Source: Chinchilla lanigera
Lineage: Eukaryota; Chordata; Mammalia; Rodentia; Chinchillidae
Assembly: GCF_000276665.1 (NCBI RefSeq)
Contig: NW_004955487.1
Location: 8,031,584-8,095,583, forward strand
Direction of reading: 5' to 3'
Length of the DNA: 64,000 nucleotides
The notes under the pieces are model-generated. The model was not told where the DNA came from. It saw nothing but the letters and a program-made list of their open reading frames with translations, and did not search any database. Positions 1 through 11,652 of this stretch are shown here, one piece after another; position 1 is the stretch's first letter; the number at the start of each line of letters is the position of its first letter. The translations under genes and the position numbers were made by a program.

Positions 1-527
1 TCTAGCATGTGAAGAAACTAATCCTGACAGCCTGTAGGAGAGAAAATGCTTTTCTGCATCCCCATTGGGGGCCACAGGAATTCTTGGTGAAGAGGTTTGC
101 TGACTCCTGCTGGGAATACCTGCCTTCCCCACAGAACAAAACTACAAGGCCTCAGAAGAAATATGTCCCATGCAGGATTGAATTGTTCCAGCCTTGTGTA
201 GAATGACTGATGCTTTTGCCAAGATGGTAAATAGCATACAGTAGAAAGCCATGTAGTGAACCAAACAGCACCCTAGTTTGGGAAATACCATCTATCATGA
301 CTCTGGTTACAAACATAGGAAAGAGAGAGAGATTAATTTTTACTTCTAATAACATGCTTTTCACTTTTGGCCTTTTTCAGAATGAATATGACTAACGTTA
401 ATATCCTGGTCAATTGTTACATATAACTAGAGAACTGGTTAGACTAAGGAAAATGCTATTATCATGATTCACATGAAGAGAGATCAGTAAGGTATAATTC
501 AGTTTAGAATAGAACTCAGGAACATGG

Positions 528-600
528 AGCTGAAGGCAGACTTAGCTCAGTGGTAGAATATTGGCTAGCATGCCAACCTTCAGCATGGAGAAAAGGAAAG
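528..600 (+). repeat. Degenerate ID-like (tRNA-derived) SINE head
   Basis: The stretch contains a box-A-like core (CTTAGCTCAGTGGTAGAA) close to that of the better-preserved ID elements elsewhere in the window. No convincing box B or A-rich tail follows, so this is a truncated or strongly decayed copy. Confidence 0.4.
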
Positions 601-879
601 AACTCCAAAACATGGACTTTGGAGTGGGAAGTAATAGATGTAAATCTTTTCTTATCATGAATCAAATGTTCAACCTGGCAAATCCATGTAAATCTCACTT
701 TCATGGAGATATGATGGGCATGAGGATATTTCAAAATTTTATTGTAAAGATATAATAGATGCTTTTAAAAATAATTAGTACAGCACCTTTTGCCAGTAAA
801 CATGCCATAATACTAACTAATCTTGGAAGGAGGACAGAAAACCTTATGAGAGGTTATAGCATTAGAACTAGACTACAAA

Positions 880-1085
880 GAAAATTCTATCAAAATAATA
901 AGAAAGGAATTTGAAAGAGTGAAAAGAAATAAATGGAAACAGAGCTTTTGCACATGGGGGAGAGTTGAGGGAGAAAGGATGGATGGGAGTGGAAGAAGAC
1001 AAAAAAGAATTAAAATATGTTAGTACATGTACACATTCCACCCGATAAATGTAATCATTATGTACTGCAAACATGCCCCAACAAT
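880..1085 (+). mobile_element. L1 3' UTR fragment (purine-rich tail type)
   Basis: A purine-rich segment is followed by a block (TGTAATCATTATGTACTGCA) that matches the terminal part of the L1 3' ends near 2.2 kb and 61.75 kb. The purine part shares GGAAACAGAGCTTTTG with 61.64 kb, which places both in the same rodent L1 3'UTR lineage. Heavily 5' truncated, with no ORF. Confidence 0.55.
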
Positions 1086-1619
1086 ATTTTTCAAAGAATC
1101 AAAGTAATATTAGTGAGAGCTGAGAGAAAGGTCTGTGCTGAAATTATGAAAAATACAAAGAGTTCAATTAATTTAGACGAGATCATGAATAAAATAAATT
1201 TCTTCAGTATTGAGGATTGAACCCAGGAAACACTGATTTCTTGGGTTAGTATAATTATACAATATTGTCATAATTATAGAGAACAAAAAATGAAGCACAA
1301 ATAAACATCTGCATGTATTTGGTCTATTGATATTCAAAGATGTCACTAAGGTAATTTTAGGTAAAAATATTTTTCCTAAATGATGATGAGATAAGAGTGA
1401 ATTCAGATAGAGTTTAAAGAAATGATATATTTTCAGGATATAATAGCATTTTAAAAATCTAGATTATAATTCAATGTCAGGAAATAATAGCATAATTCTA
1501 AAAAAGCCCTGAGTTAAGGAAAACATATTCATTGGAATTAAAATATGAATTTAAAAGGTAATGTAAATCCCCATGAAATTATCTCAGGAAATATTTTAAA
1601 AGGCAAAAGTTCCTAAGGG

Positions 1620-2275
1620 AAGTGTGGCTGGGGAATAGAGAATCTCTCTTCCACTTCATCCCAGAAGGAAGGGCTATCATCAAGAAATCAACCAATGATA
1701 AATGCTGGTGGGGCTGTGGGGAAAAAGGAACCTTTCTCTGCTCTTGGTGGGAGTGTAGACTAGTGCAACCACTGTGGAAATCAGTGTGGAGATTCCTGAA
1801 AAACTAAAACTAGAGGTTCCATTTGACCAAGCTATTCCCCTTTTTAGTATCTTCCCAAAAGAATTAAAAGCATCATACCACAGTGATGTATGCACACTCA
1901 TATTTTTAGCAGCATGATTTGTAGTAGCCAAATCTTGGAAACAATCCAAGTGCCCATCAACTGGTGAATGGATAAAAAAACATGTGCTATTTATATACAA
2001 TCAAGCACTACTCAGCTATAAAGAAGGGCAAACTTGATACTACGTAAATGGATGAACCTAGAGACCATACTCTTAAGTGATATAAATTGGAAACATGTTT
2101 AAGTATCACATTGTTTCTCTGGTGTGAGAAAATACCTGAGAGAAGAAAGAAAATAGGGGAAGGGAATAGGGAAAAATAAGAATCAGGGTATAAGTATAAG
2201 TTCCATATAATGAATGTGACCATTATGTGTATCTAAACTGTACCAATAAATTAATTAATGATAAAAAATTACAAA
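1620..2275 (+). mobile_element. 5'-truncated L1: ORF2 C-terminal region plus 3' UTR
   Basis: The DNA from about 1,700 to 2,050 follows the well-known mammalian L1 ORF2 3'-end order: a 'GTGGGGAAAAAGGAACC' block, 'CACTGTGGAAATCAGTGTGG', the 'TTTGACC..GCTATTCCCC' block, 'AAGTGCCCATCAACTGGTGA' and 'ACTCAGCTATAAAGAAG'. A 3'UTR-like stretch and an A-rich tail near 2,250-2,275 follow. Stops and frameshifts are frequent, so it is a dead fragment. The 60-110-codon open frames here on either strand are by-products of the repeat. Confidence 0.85.
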
Positions 2276-2279
2276 TAAA

Positions 2280-3670
2280 AAGATAATTTCATACGATTAT
2301 ACAACACTGTAAAATAATTGCATGTATGTTCTATTGCAATAGCAAGCAGGAACACCAAAACAACAGCCAGGATTTGGAGTCAGATTTACTTAACATCCTA
2401 CTGACACTGACAGGGAAGCAATTGTTCCTCAAAATGTCAGGCCTTCAAGGCCCAGGGAGGGATGATTTTATGGGGTTGCAAAGGAGGGGCTACAGAGGCA
2501 GAGTACTTAGCTCTCTTTGGTTCTTATAATATGCACCACAGTGCCAGCCCTTTCTAAGAGACAGGAGCAACCAGAACTGCAACAGAAACCTTGGCAACTG
2601 AAGTATACTGGCTGGCGGGGGAAGGGCATTTTTTGCTACATTATGGCTTTTACTAAACAACGAGAGTCTGGAATGGAGGCACTGTCCATAAAAAGAGTTA
2701 GTCCCCCAGGTGAAGGGGACCTGAGACTTCTGCATAAGATTGCTCTGGGTCCTATTGCTTGGTGGATCCTGGAGAATTACTGACATCAAAGCTGTTTTGC
2801 CCCTAGATAGACTACTTTCTCTAACCTCTAAAAATTCGTTAACCCTTCCTTATCTCATACTCTGTATCTCTAAATTTGGGTAATAAAGCACTGTATGCCA
2901 GCTTGCCAAGGCTCTGTCTAAGACAAACACGATTGTGTGAAAAGACTTGGTGGTCTCAGAGGAATGCTAAACACATAAGATTAATTATTTGTATAAAATT
3001 GCCCAATGAAAATAATGACAGTGCAAGTTAGAACAACTAGCTTTTGTGGTGGAGTGCTGTATACTACTAGGTATCAAATCCAACCTATTCTCTTCCCTTC
3101 AATCCCACAAAAAATTGTCCAATGTAATCCAATAGCACGCATAAAGACGTCTGCATCTTAAGGAGAATTGCAAAATGTACAAAAATAGTTCTAATGTTCC
3201 GTTGATTTAATATGACTCTATGTGAGAAACATTAATATTTGATGGAAATTAAAAATGGATTATAAAAATGAACCTTCACTTGAGGAAAGACATGTATAGA
3301 TTATATGGGAGGGAGCTATTAGAGCTCAGATGTAATTGAGTTCTTTATCTTCTGCAGGGTCTAACTCTGCCAGGAAGTTCATAGGTTTTCAGCAATTACC
3401 TGTTCAAAATGAATGAATAAACCCGCACTCATGATATTGTTAATAGTAACTCTTAGGAAGGTTTAACTTCTAAAAAATGCCACACAGAGAGAGTGCCCTT
3501 AATATGTCATGTGACTATTTTTCTAAATTTCTAATACTGTGCTTAGAATTATTTGATGACTCAGTAGGAGGTAGATACTCCAACAGGCAATCAAATAAAC
3601 AGAAGAGAAAAAGGGACACATGTGAATTTGCAATGGCCTCACAAGGTTAAGAGACAATAGTATGCCTTAA
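2280..3670. other. AT-rich sequence without recognisable gene
   Basis: Includes two overlapping antiparallel open frames of 88-99 codons near 2.49-2.79 kb. Neither resembles a known family or carries start context, splice signals or domain motifs. I see no repeat family I can name in this stretch. Confidence 0.5.
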
Positions 3671-3672
3671 AC

Positions 3673-3858
3673 CAGTGATAGTGAACTTTTCAAAGACCAA
3701 CTACCCAAAAACCTACTTACTTATCACAAAATGCCAACACTACAGTTAAACCTGGATGCTCTGCTACTAAGCAATGTTGGGGTCCCTCAGCTTGATTGCT
3801 AACAGAGAGGGCTCCATGTGCCCACTCTGGCACATGTTCCATAGATTCTCCACTACTG
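3673..3858 (+). mobile_element. hAT-type non-autonomous MITE, OposCharlie-like (186 bp)
   Basis: The ends form an imperfect terminal inverted repeat: CAGTGATAGTGAAC on the left, and CAGTAGTGGAGAATC when the right end is reverse-complemented. Inside are blocks such as ACTTATCACAAAATGCCAACAC and GAGAGGGCTC..TGTGCCCACTCTGGCAC. From memory, these follow the short non-autonomous elements of the OposCharlie (OC1)-like hAT group found patchily in reptiles and mammals. The right flank TCTAGGCC is compatible with the hAT 8-bp target preference (nTCTAGAn), but the left flank CCTTAAAC no longer matches. The family name is inference; the MITE structure is visible. Confidence 0.6.
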
Positions 3859-3859
3859 T

Positions 3860-5880
3860 CTAGGCCAACAGCTTTAGAAAACTTTAATATTGCTGGAAGC
3901 CTTCAGGTCCAGTTGAGCATTCAACAATGGATACAGGTGCAACTAAGTTTTCACAATGGAAAACACTGATAGGAGAGGGCCTACTCATTTTTATTTTCTG
4001 CATGAAATTCACAGGAAACTTTCATTGGAAATATTGTTGTATGATAATAATAAAGGTATTGATGCAAAAAATCTATAAAAAAGCATGCAGTAGAATTTTT
4101 ACATTTTCAATAACTGATGGACAAAGAAAAAATTCTGAGTGAGAAATCATCTACCTATTTCACCACACTTTTCTTTCTTCTCCTATAATTGGAAGATCAA
4201 AAATCAGCAAAGATTCTTTTAATCTGGTACATTTCATTATAAATCCAGCAGACTTGCACATAATTTCCTGCAATTATGGAGAATGATAATATGCAGAAGA
4301 GTATGACTTGGGTTATTGTGTTCCTTTGTGTTTCTTTTACCACAGTTTTTTTTTTTTTTCTAAAGAAAAGAATGACTTGTTTTTACCCTGACAACTCAAC
4401 TTAATCTCTTTAAATTGATCACTGGTACGTATTTAGATATTCTTTACTCAAGGGGCAATGAAAAATTCAGAAAATAATTGCTGAATTCAATCTCTCCTTC
4501 ATGTTTCCCAGAAAATAAGAAACAATTCTCCAACATATGTATATTGAAGTACTTTATTATCATATATCTTTTCCACTGGACAAAATCACATACTCTGTGT
4601 ATCCATAGAATTTTTTCTAAATAGCCATCTCACTAAGCAGAAACCCTGCCACTGTCCATGAAAAATCATACTTTGCAGCAGAATGATATCAGCATCAAAA
4701 ATTGTACTATTGCTCTCACCAAAGCATCGCAGTCATTGCTTGGCTTTCTCATAGAAGAACTTGGGGGCTACACCATCATTTAATTTTTGGGTTACAAGGT
4801 TTGCTTCATAAAGATATAAACTCAAATGAATCCTTTAGTCCCTAGGTTCTAAAAGAACTAGGGAAAACTAGAATGTTGTCTGGTTTTCTCACAAATTGGA
4901 TTCATTGAAAAGTATACACTAGACAGCAGAAAAATACTATACCTATGCTGTGATTAGAGCCATGAGGGGTTAAATCTTAACGAAGCACATATCCTGGAAG
5001 AGATGATTTGCCTGTGAGTTATGAACCGTCTTTTAAGAAAGTCTTGTAAAACTTCTATGATGCAAACCTGAATGTTTGAAAGAGTTTATCCACTCACACA
5101 CTACCCACTGAATTAACTCTATGGTTGATTGTAACAATGCAATACAGGTTAAGGTTATATATTATCTTCATTAAAAAACACAGAGTTTTACCAGAGTTAC
5201 AAATTACAAATAGTAGACAATGCATATACACTTAACACGTTAGCACTTGTGATAATTTTATGTAAACTGTATCTTTATGGGTGGTTGTATCCTAGCTTTG
5301 AAATTTAGATGCTATGTACAAGTATAATGAAATAAGAATAAATATTTAAGGGTAATGAAGTGAAGGAGAAAATTGTGGAGACAAAAATGAGACTAAATAT
5401 ATACTACTGTACATGAATGTCATAAAATTTTATGTAATACTAAGAAAACAAAAATGAATTTTAAGTCTCTAATTGTTTTATCAAAATATTATATGTTCAT
5501 ATAAAAGAAATCATATGTTAGAAGTTAAATGACAAAACAAAATTCTCAGTTGCTTAGAAAAAGTATAAATGTATTTTTAATAACAATCACACAATACATA
5601 TTTAATAGGTATAGTATGACATTTCAACATATGTGCACAGTGCATAATGATCCTACCAGGAAAATTGATAATTCACTACCTCAAACTTTTGTTATTTGTC
5701 AATATTGGGAATACTCAGAATATTTTGCACTTCATAATTTGAATTATAAAATTAATTGTTGTTAACCATTTATTCTACTATGCTATACAATTTTAGAAGT
5801 TATTCTTCTTATATAACTGTACCTCTACACTTCTCTCTATCTGCCAACCCCGAAATGCTTGACTTAAATATCAGATCTCA
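3860..5880. other. AT-rich, no gene or nameable repeat
   Basis: A long low-GC stretch with many short homopolymer runs. Open frames are short and compositionally random. I recognise no exon, RNA gene or repeat family here. Confidence 0.45.
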
Positions 5881-5884
5881 CCTT

Positions 5885-6185
5885 TGCCAGCTTTCTGCTG
5901 CTGAGATAAATACCCTCCACCACCATTTAAAGGATGAGAGGTGTATCGGCTCACAGTTTCAGTCCGGAGTTGACTGGCTCCACGCACAAACAGGATAACA
6001 CAGGAGCGTGGCAAGGGGAAAAGAAACTGCTCAACCCATGGCAGGCAGGAGCAAAGAGAGAGGGGAGAAGACAGAGAAGGAGGCACACCCTTTCAGCTCA
6101 TCCCTCAGCCAGGGCCTTTAATAAGACTCTTCCCAACCGCAAGTCAGCTATGAACGCCATAGTGGACTAATCCAGGGATGAGCAC
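5885..6185 (-). repeat. URR1-like interspersed repeat, copy 1
   Basis: The element begins at its shared 3' end ('TTTCTGCTGCTGAGATAAATACC', read on +) and continues through the 'GGCTCACAGTTTCAGTC' and 'TGACTGGCTCCA' blocks found in the other minus-strand copies at 30.38, 37.39 and 55.12 kb. The family resembles rodent URR1 (non-autonomous hAT) in its ending (..AGTAACTAAGACA). MaLR LTRs have a similar end, so the class is unresolved. Confidence 0.6.
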
Positions 6186-6491
6186 AGCATTCCTGTAATC
6201 CTATCACCTTCCAAACACATGGGTTTTTGGAGGACCTCTTAGCTCTAAACCAGAATAGATCTAAAACTGCAAAATTTTTAGAAGAAAACGTAGAAAAATG
6301 TTCAGGACACTCACTGGGGCAAAGAATTTTGGTGAATGTGTCTCCAAGTGCACAGCCATTCAGATCTAACATATCTGCAGCACATTCCATCCAACAGCAA
6401 CGGGACACATTCTTCTCTGAGCACACAGAACCCTCTCCAGGACAGACTACATGGCATCTCATGTAATAAATCTCAACTGTTTTTATAAAAA

Positions 6492-6532
<41 letters not shown>
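6492..6532. repeat. (CTAT)n microsatellite
   Basis: About ten uninterrupted tetranucleotide units. Confidence 0.98.
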
Positions 6533-6966
6533 ATCTTCAGTACCTTTCTAACCATAATGCAATAAAACTAGAGATCAGCAAGTAAAACTTTGAAAATGAT
6601 CTGAATACAAGAAAATTAAGCAATATACAGCTAAATAAAAATAGAATAAGGAAGAAATTAGGAATTTAAAACTCTTTGCAAGCAAATAAAAATGAAAGCA
6701 CAACATACATAACAAAGCTTGTTGAATTCAGCAGAAGTAATACAAGAGGGAAGCTTACAATAATCAAGCTCTGCATAAACCAAAACCAAAACAAGAAATC
6801 CTTCCATGAATAATGCATTTCTGAAATGCAAGTAAATAGAAAAACCATGAGTAAAACGAACCCAAAAACAGCAGAAAGAAAGAAATAATAATGATTAGAG
6901 CAAAAATAAATTAGATACTAAAATTAAATACAAAGGTCAACAAAACAAAGCAATTATACTTATAAA

Positions 6967-7071
6967 AGATAAACTTGGGCTGGGGATGTGGCTCAGTGGT
7001 AAAGTTCTTGCCTTGCATGCACGAGGACTTGGTTTCGATCCCCAGCACCACAAAAAATGAGATAAACTTGG
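6967..7071 (+). mobile_element. ID SINE with intact target-site duplication
   Basis: The body (6,979-7,059) is a tRNA-derived ID element. It has an A box (TGGCTCAGTGGTAAAG), a B box (GGTTTCGATCCCC) and a short A-rich tail. Perfect 12-bp direct repeats (AGATAAACTTGG) flank it at 6,967-6,978 and 7,060-7,071, showing L1-mediated insertion. It is not a tRNA gene: the anticodon and acceptor arms are not maintained and the end is the SINE tail. Confidence 0.92.
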
Positions 7072-7501
7072 CAAAATTTCACTGACACTAAAAAATTAAA
7101 CCAAAATAAATGCATAATCTGATGTAACAAGGGATTCATTAGAGCTGAACCCAAAGAAATACAAAGTATCATCACAGGTTTTTCATAAACAGCTAACAAT
7201 ATGTCAAAAAATTTGAAATCCCAGAAGAAATTGACAAATTCATACACATTCATCCTACCAAGATAAAATCATGGATAAATACAAAACATGAACAGACAAA
7301 TGTTAAGCAAAACTGTTCACTGAATAATAAATAGTTTCTTACCATATAAAACACAAAACTAGATTGCTTCATTGACGAATTCTACCAAGTATTTTAAGAG
7401 GGACTGATACTTCATAGTTATAGCACAAATTTTAAAGAGAAAGGAAAATTTTCCAAACTTATTCTATGTAGCCAGCATCAGCTTGATATCACAACCAAAC
7501 T

Positions 7502-7502
<1 letters not shown>

Positions 7503-7556
<54 letters not shown>
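7503..7556. repeat. (AG)n microsatellite abutting an assembly gap
   Basis: An uninterrupted dinucleotide run ending directly at Ns. The open frames across it (poly-RE on +, poly-LS on -) are simple-sequence artefacts. Confidence 0.98.
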
Positions 7557-7851
7557 NNNNNNNNNNNNNNNNNNNNNNNNNNNNNNNNNNNNNNNNNNNN
7601 NNNNNNNNNNNNNNNNNNNNNNNNNNNNNNNNNNNNNNNNNNNNNNNNNNNNNNNNNNNNNNNNNNNNNNNNNNNNNNNNNNNNNNNNNNNNNNNNNNNN
7701 NNNNNNNNNNNNNNNNNNNNNNNNNNNNNNNNNNNNNNNNNNNNNNNNNNNNNNNNNNNNNNNNNNNNNNNNNNNNNNNNNNNNNNNNNNNNNNNNNNNN
7801 NNNNNNNNNNNNNNNNNNNNNNNNNNNNNNNNNNNNNNNNNNNNNNNNNNN
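7557..7851. other. Assembly gap (295 N)
   Basis: Ns between (AG)n and (GGAA/AAAG)n. The non-round size suggests a length estimated from reads or mate pairs. The missing sequence is probably more polypurine repeat. Confidence 0.99.
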
Positions 7852-7875
7852 GGAAGAAAGGAAGAAAGGAAGAAA

Positions 7876-7945
<70 letters not shown>
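7852..7945. repeat. (GGAAGAAA)n / (AAAG)n simple repeat
   Basis: A polypurine run grading from GGAAGAAA units into pure GAAA units, continuing the purine strand bias of the (AG)n on the other side of the gap. Confidence 0.97.
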
Positions 7946-8289
7946 ATAAGAGACAAACTGGCAGTGCAGTGGGCATCCAGGATGACCAAGTTCCTGAGGA
8001 ACAAAGGGCCATGAGACAGCCAGAACACCAGCATCTATTGACTGAGAAGGGGATTTGGGGAGGGGATATCCATGACTCAGAGGGTGGAGATGGCCTTATG
8101 CTAAGAAGGATCCGGCTTTGGAGTGTCTTTAATCTTCCTGGTTTTAGTCTTAGTCTTAGTGGGTGGGAGAGGATGACCCATCCCTAAACAGATAATGAGA
8201 AATCTCAAAAGGGTGATACACGGTTAATAAGAGAGTTGATCACTTGTGAAGTTGTCATTGGTTGCTTGGCTTGTGTTACTAGATTTTGG

Positions 8290-9115
8290 AAAGCTGTTTT
8301 TAAAAACTACACATGCATTTATGTAAAAAGTGAAATCACATTGTATATCTATATTTAGTTAAGCAACCCTCTTCTTTTATGTTTAGCAATATATAAGAAT
8401 ATCTTGCATGTATTTGAATATTCTTTGAAACGTTATTTTAATGACTGCATAAAATTTGCCTTTATACTACATCAAAATTTATTTAATAAAACTTCATAAC
8501 TTAGAGTACATTGTGGCTTCTATATTTTTATTACTATACATATGGTAGGGATGAGAGATATTTGCACATAATTTTTATTGTGTCTCTCATCATCACTTTA
8601 AGATATGCTACTGGAAATTAGCTGAGAGGCAAGATCAGATGTTAAATTCTTAGTCCACATTTCAAATATTTCTTTTAATTTATAATTATATCAGCAACCT
8701 GTTAGAAGCTTCTCAACTCAGTTTATCAGACTTAATATTTGATTTTATTTTCTTTGTTGTAATGCTTTCTGTTTTATCAGTTTAAACAAAGAACAGATTC
8801 AATCTTTAATCTTATTTCTTTGATTACAAGAAAGATTGACGGTTGCTTTTGCAAAGTCTTTTCATCAGCCCTTTTAAATTGGACTGTTATGTTTACAGTA
8901 ATTTTATTCATTTGTATTCACATAAAATATCATTTGCATTGCAAAGAACCTTTCCATGTAAAGACTAATTAAGTATCCACTTATATCTAAGAGTTTTCTT
9001 TTTGTCTTAATTTTTCAAAGTTTAACCCTTGAAGAAATTGAATTTTTTAATGCATTTAAAGTCTTCAATATTCATATTTTTGTGCAATAGGCCCTTCTCT
9101 GTTCCTACTAATTTA
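8290..9115 (-). mobile_element. Old L1 (L1M-like) fragment, antisense
   Basis: The T-rich + strand follows the usual antisense order of old L1 ORF2/3' regions: 'TGACTGCATAAAATTTGCC', 'ATATTTGCACATAATTTTTATTGTGTCTCTC', then 'TTTGCAAAGTCTTTTCATCAGCCC' and 'TTTTTCAAAGTTTAACCCTTGAAG'. The match is by eye and weak in places. No frame survives. Confidence 0.4.
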
Positions 9116-9119
9116 ATTA

Positions 9120-10385
9120 TCAGTAAGTTACAAGATATGGAAACACTGAAAGAGTGTTCTAGCCTTCCCAATAATCATGATTGTAACAATTTACACTCAG
9201 CCAGTGTGTGACTGCCAAGAAGGGGAACAGATGTCCAGTGATGGTCCCAAGGCAGGTCACCATGAGGGCAAAGCCTCCTGTCGCAATGTCATCCTGACCT
9301 TCGTAGTTCTGTAAGAATGGAGGGGGGTGGATTTTGCTCACCAAAACTTAGGCGTGCAATTTTCTTGTGAAGCTCCTGTGCAGATGGAATTTGTAACAAG
9401 AGCTCCATAATAGAATCTGGAGTTATTAATTGCCAATTATAGTTTGGTCTTCATCTCACTCCAGCATGGGAGTAAAGGAGATGGGTCTGAGGACCTGGCT
9501 TGTTCAATTTAAAAAGTGGAAGAAATTTAATTTGTTTAAATCAGATTTGTCCCAGGGAAAAGCTGCAGACAACCTCATCAATGAGAGTTCATTTTTTAAA
9601 AAGTGCATTTGTTCAGTGAAGAATGACTTCACTCAGGATGCAAGAGGAAGGCTAATATAGAACTTGCATGGCTACCAGTATGTCTTTGCATTTCCTCCCA
9701 AGTTTATTTCCAACTGTGTTATGTTTAGAGAGTCAGGGAGTTTTATTCCAGTGTACTAAACTAATTCATTTATTCCACAGGAATCATACTTTTATTACAC
9801 AGTAAATTTTGTAAACTGACTTCTTTATAGTTATGGCCAGTAATACTAATCATAATTACAACAAAGATTATTATGACAAAAAGTAATCGTAGAACTGAGC
9901 TAATCTCATGCTCTCAGTTTTACCAAAACAAATATTCAAAGAAGTATATTGAGAAGTCACTGGTTGCATGGTGGTCTTGCCCAGTGCATGACCTTCTCAA
10001 GGGACTGTGGTGAATTCATCTATGTAGACTGAAAGCCTGCCATGGCTCTTGTCACCTTGGAAAGAGCTATTAAATGTCTACCTAGTACAAGACCCTTTAG
10101 ACCCTTCAAGTCTAACTTCCTAAGCAATATCAGAGTCAGAGTAACATGACAGCAAATACTTTATTAATATTCGCAAAGCAATTGTTGATAAAAATTGGGT
10201 GAAGAAATTATGTTTATTATGCTCTTTCATGCTTCTTAGGTGAGGTTTGGCTTGAAGGAACTCTACAGTAAATTGAAAAGAATGTTACTATAATCAAGAA
10301 GTTAAGATATCATAGAAAATGTAGTAAGCTTCTCATGCTGTGTCTGGAAGGTTGGAATGCCACTCTTTATCAAATGAGTATGCAT
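9120..10385. other. No confident feature; weak protein-like segment near 9.2-9.4 kb
   Basis: On the - strand a stretch near 9,160-9,420 reads as plausible protein in pieces (for example LLLQIPSAQELHKKIARLSF, just before a 61-codon open frame). I do not recognise the parent and see no exon boundaries or poly(A). It may be a very short retrocopy fragment or chance. Confidence 0.2.
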
Positions 10386-10778
10386 ACAGTACTCAAACTC
10401 ATTTACTCAGTAAGTGTTAACTGAGCATCTAATAGATGACACTGATTGCATACGGGTATCAGAGGCACAGAGGTGGGGAAAGCACATTGAGTAACCTTGG
10501 GAAGGTCAGTGTGTGGTGGCCACAGGTGCAAGTGACTTCCCAGTGTCCAGTAAGTGCTGACATTTCAAAAGGAAGCTGATATTATGACAACATCCAATGA
10601 CTCCAACATACAAATAATGGCTTCTCAGTCTTGAATGAGTGAAATAATCACTTATTGAACCACCCATGGAAGTGCTAAGTATGCTCACCTTGAGAAAGAC
10701 AGTGTGATTTAGCAGTAAAATGAAAACAAAACAAAGTATTGAATTGCAACTGGCTTAAGATGTTAGATTGTATTCAAG

Positions 10779-10875
10779 ATTTTTGTTTTGTTTTTTGAGA
10801 CAGTCTCATTCCTCCCACCTCAGCCTCCCAACTGCTGAGGTTACAGGCCTAAGCCAGGACACTAGGTTGAGACTA
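10779..10875 (-). mobile_element. B1 SINE with internal deletion
   Basis: A T-rich tail is followed by 'TTTTTTGAGACAGTCTCATT' and 'CTCAGCCTCCCAACTGCTGAGGTTACAGGC', which is the 3' end joined to the 5' promoter half of a B1. The central part is missing. Direct repeats of TATTCAAG flank it at about 10,771 and 10,876, supporting insertion in this shortened form. Confidence 0.8.
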
Positions 10876-10887
10876 TATTCAAGTGAA

Positions 10888-11010
10888 AGTTCTCCTGGCT
10901 TTTAGATCCAGGATAAGTCACATACATTCTCTGAATCCCTTTCTTCAAGTGGCAAATGTGGATAATAGCATATCTCACAAGATCATTGTGAAAATGAAAA
11001 AATGGTCATA
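10888..11010 (+). mobile_element. MIR SINE fragment
   Basis: Shows the MIR order 'AAGTCACATACATTCTCTGAATCCCTTTCTTCAAGTGGCAAATGTGGATAATA', i.e. the 'caagtcactt..ctctgagcctcagtttcc..tgtaaaatggggataata' core. Old and divergent. Confidence 0.6.
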
Positions 11011-11337
11011 TATGAAAGAACTAAGACAGCTACTTCTTTTGGAAACACGCTATCAACTGAGTACAACACAGATGAATGTGAGGATAAGCCAAGTTGGGAG
11101 AGTGGTGCACACTATGAACTCTTTTTCCTAAGAATAGAGAGTTTAAATCAGAAAATGCAGACGATGAAATATATGGTTGATGAGTACAGCATGGTTATAT
11201 TTAACTCGTAACACAGGTGATATAATTTGACATTTAATACCTGCTACTATTCACTCTATACAAAAGTACATTGTGCTATGTAACAGAGAAAAACATTAGT
11301 AAATAGTGCAACAACAACATCAAATACAAGGAAATTG

Positions 11338-11480
11338 ATAGCTAACATTTACATAGACTCTACTGTATACTGGAAACTGAGCTTCAGAACTTTACAAGCA
11401 TCTCATGTCATTTGAAAGCCACAAAATTATCCTGTGAAATGGGTGTTTTATTATGTTGTTTTTACACATCATGGTCTTAA
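11338..11480 (+). mobile_element. MIR SINE fragment
   Basis: Carries 'AGCTAACATTTACATAGACTCTACTGTATACTGG', 'ACTTTACAAGCATCTCATGTCATTT' and 'CCTGTGAAATGGGTGTTTTATTAT', which is the 5' and central MIR pattern in order. Confidence 0.7.
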
Positions 11481-11652
11481 AGGTGTAATAATAATTAAAA
11501 ATGCAACTCTGAAAATCTATGAAATGACAAGGAGTAAATTAAAGGCTGAGCCTCCCCAGCCACAGTAAGAACATCATGATAGGCTGTAGAAAGTGGTGCG
11601 ATTCTGGCAGGCTTTTAAGAAAATGGTTTCTTCCTTCCCTGTGGAGCCCCTT

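Noticed and set aside
6979..7059. tRNA gene
   Set aside because: A and B boxes are present, but the sequence is an ID SINE with an A-rich end and target-site duplication, and it has no tRNA fold.
7464..8187. Open frames of 177-234 codons across the first gap
   Set aside because: They consist of simple-sequence repeats (poly-RE, poly-LS, poly-FLS, poly-KE) and Ns; no gene.
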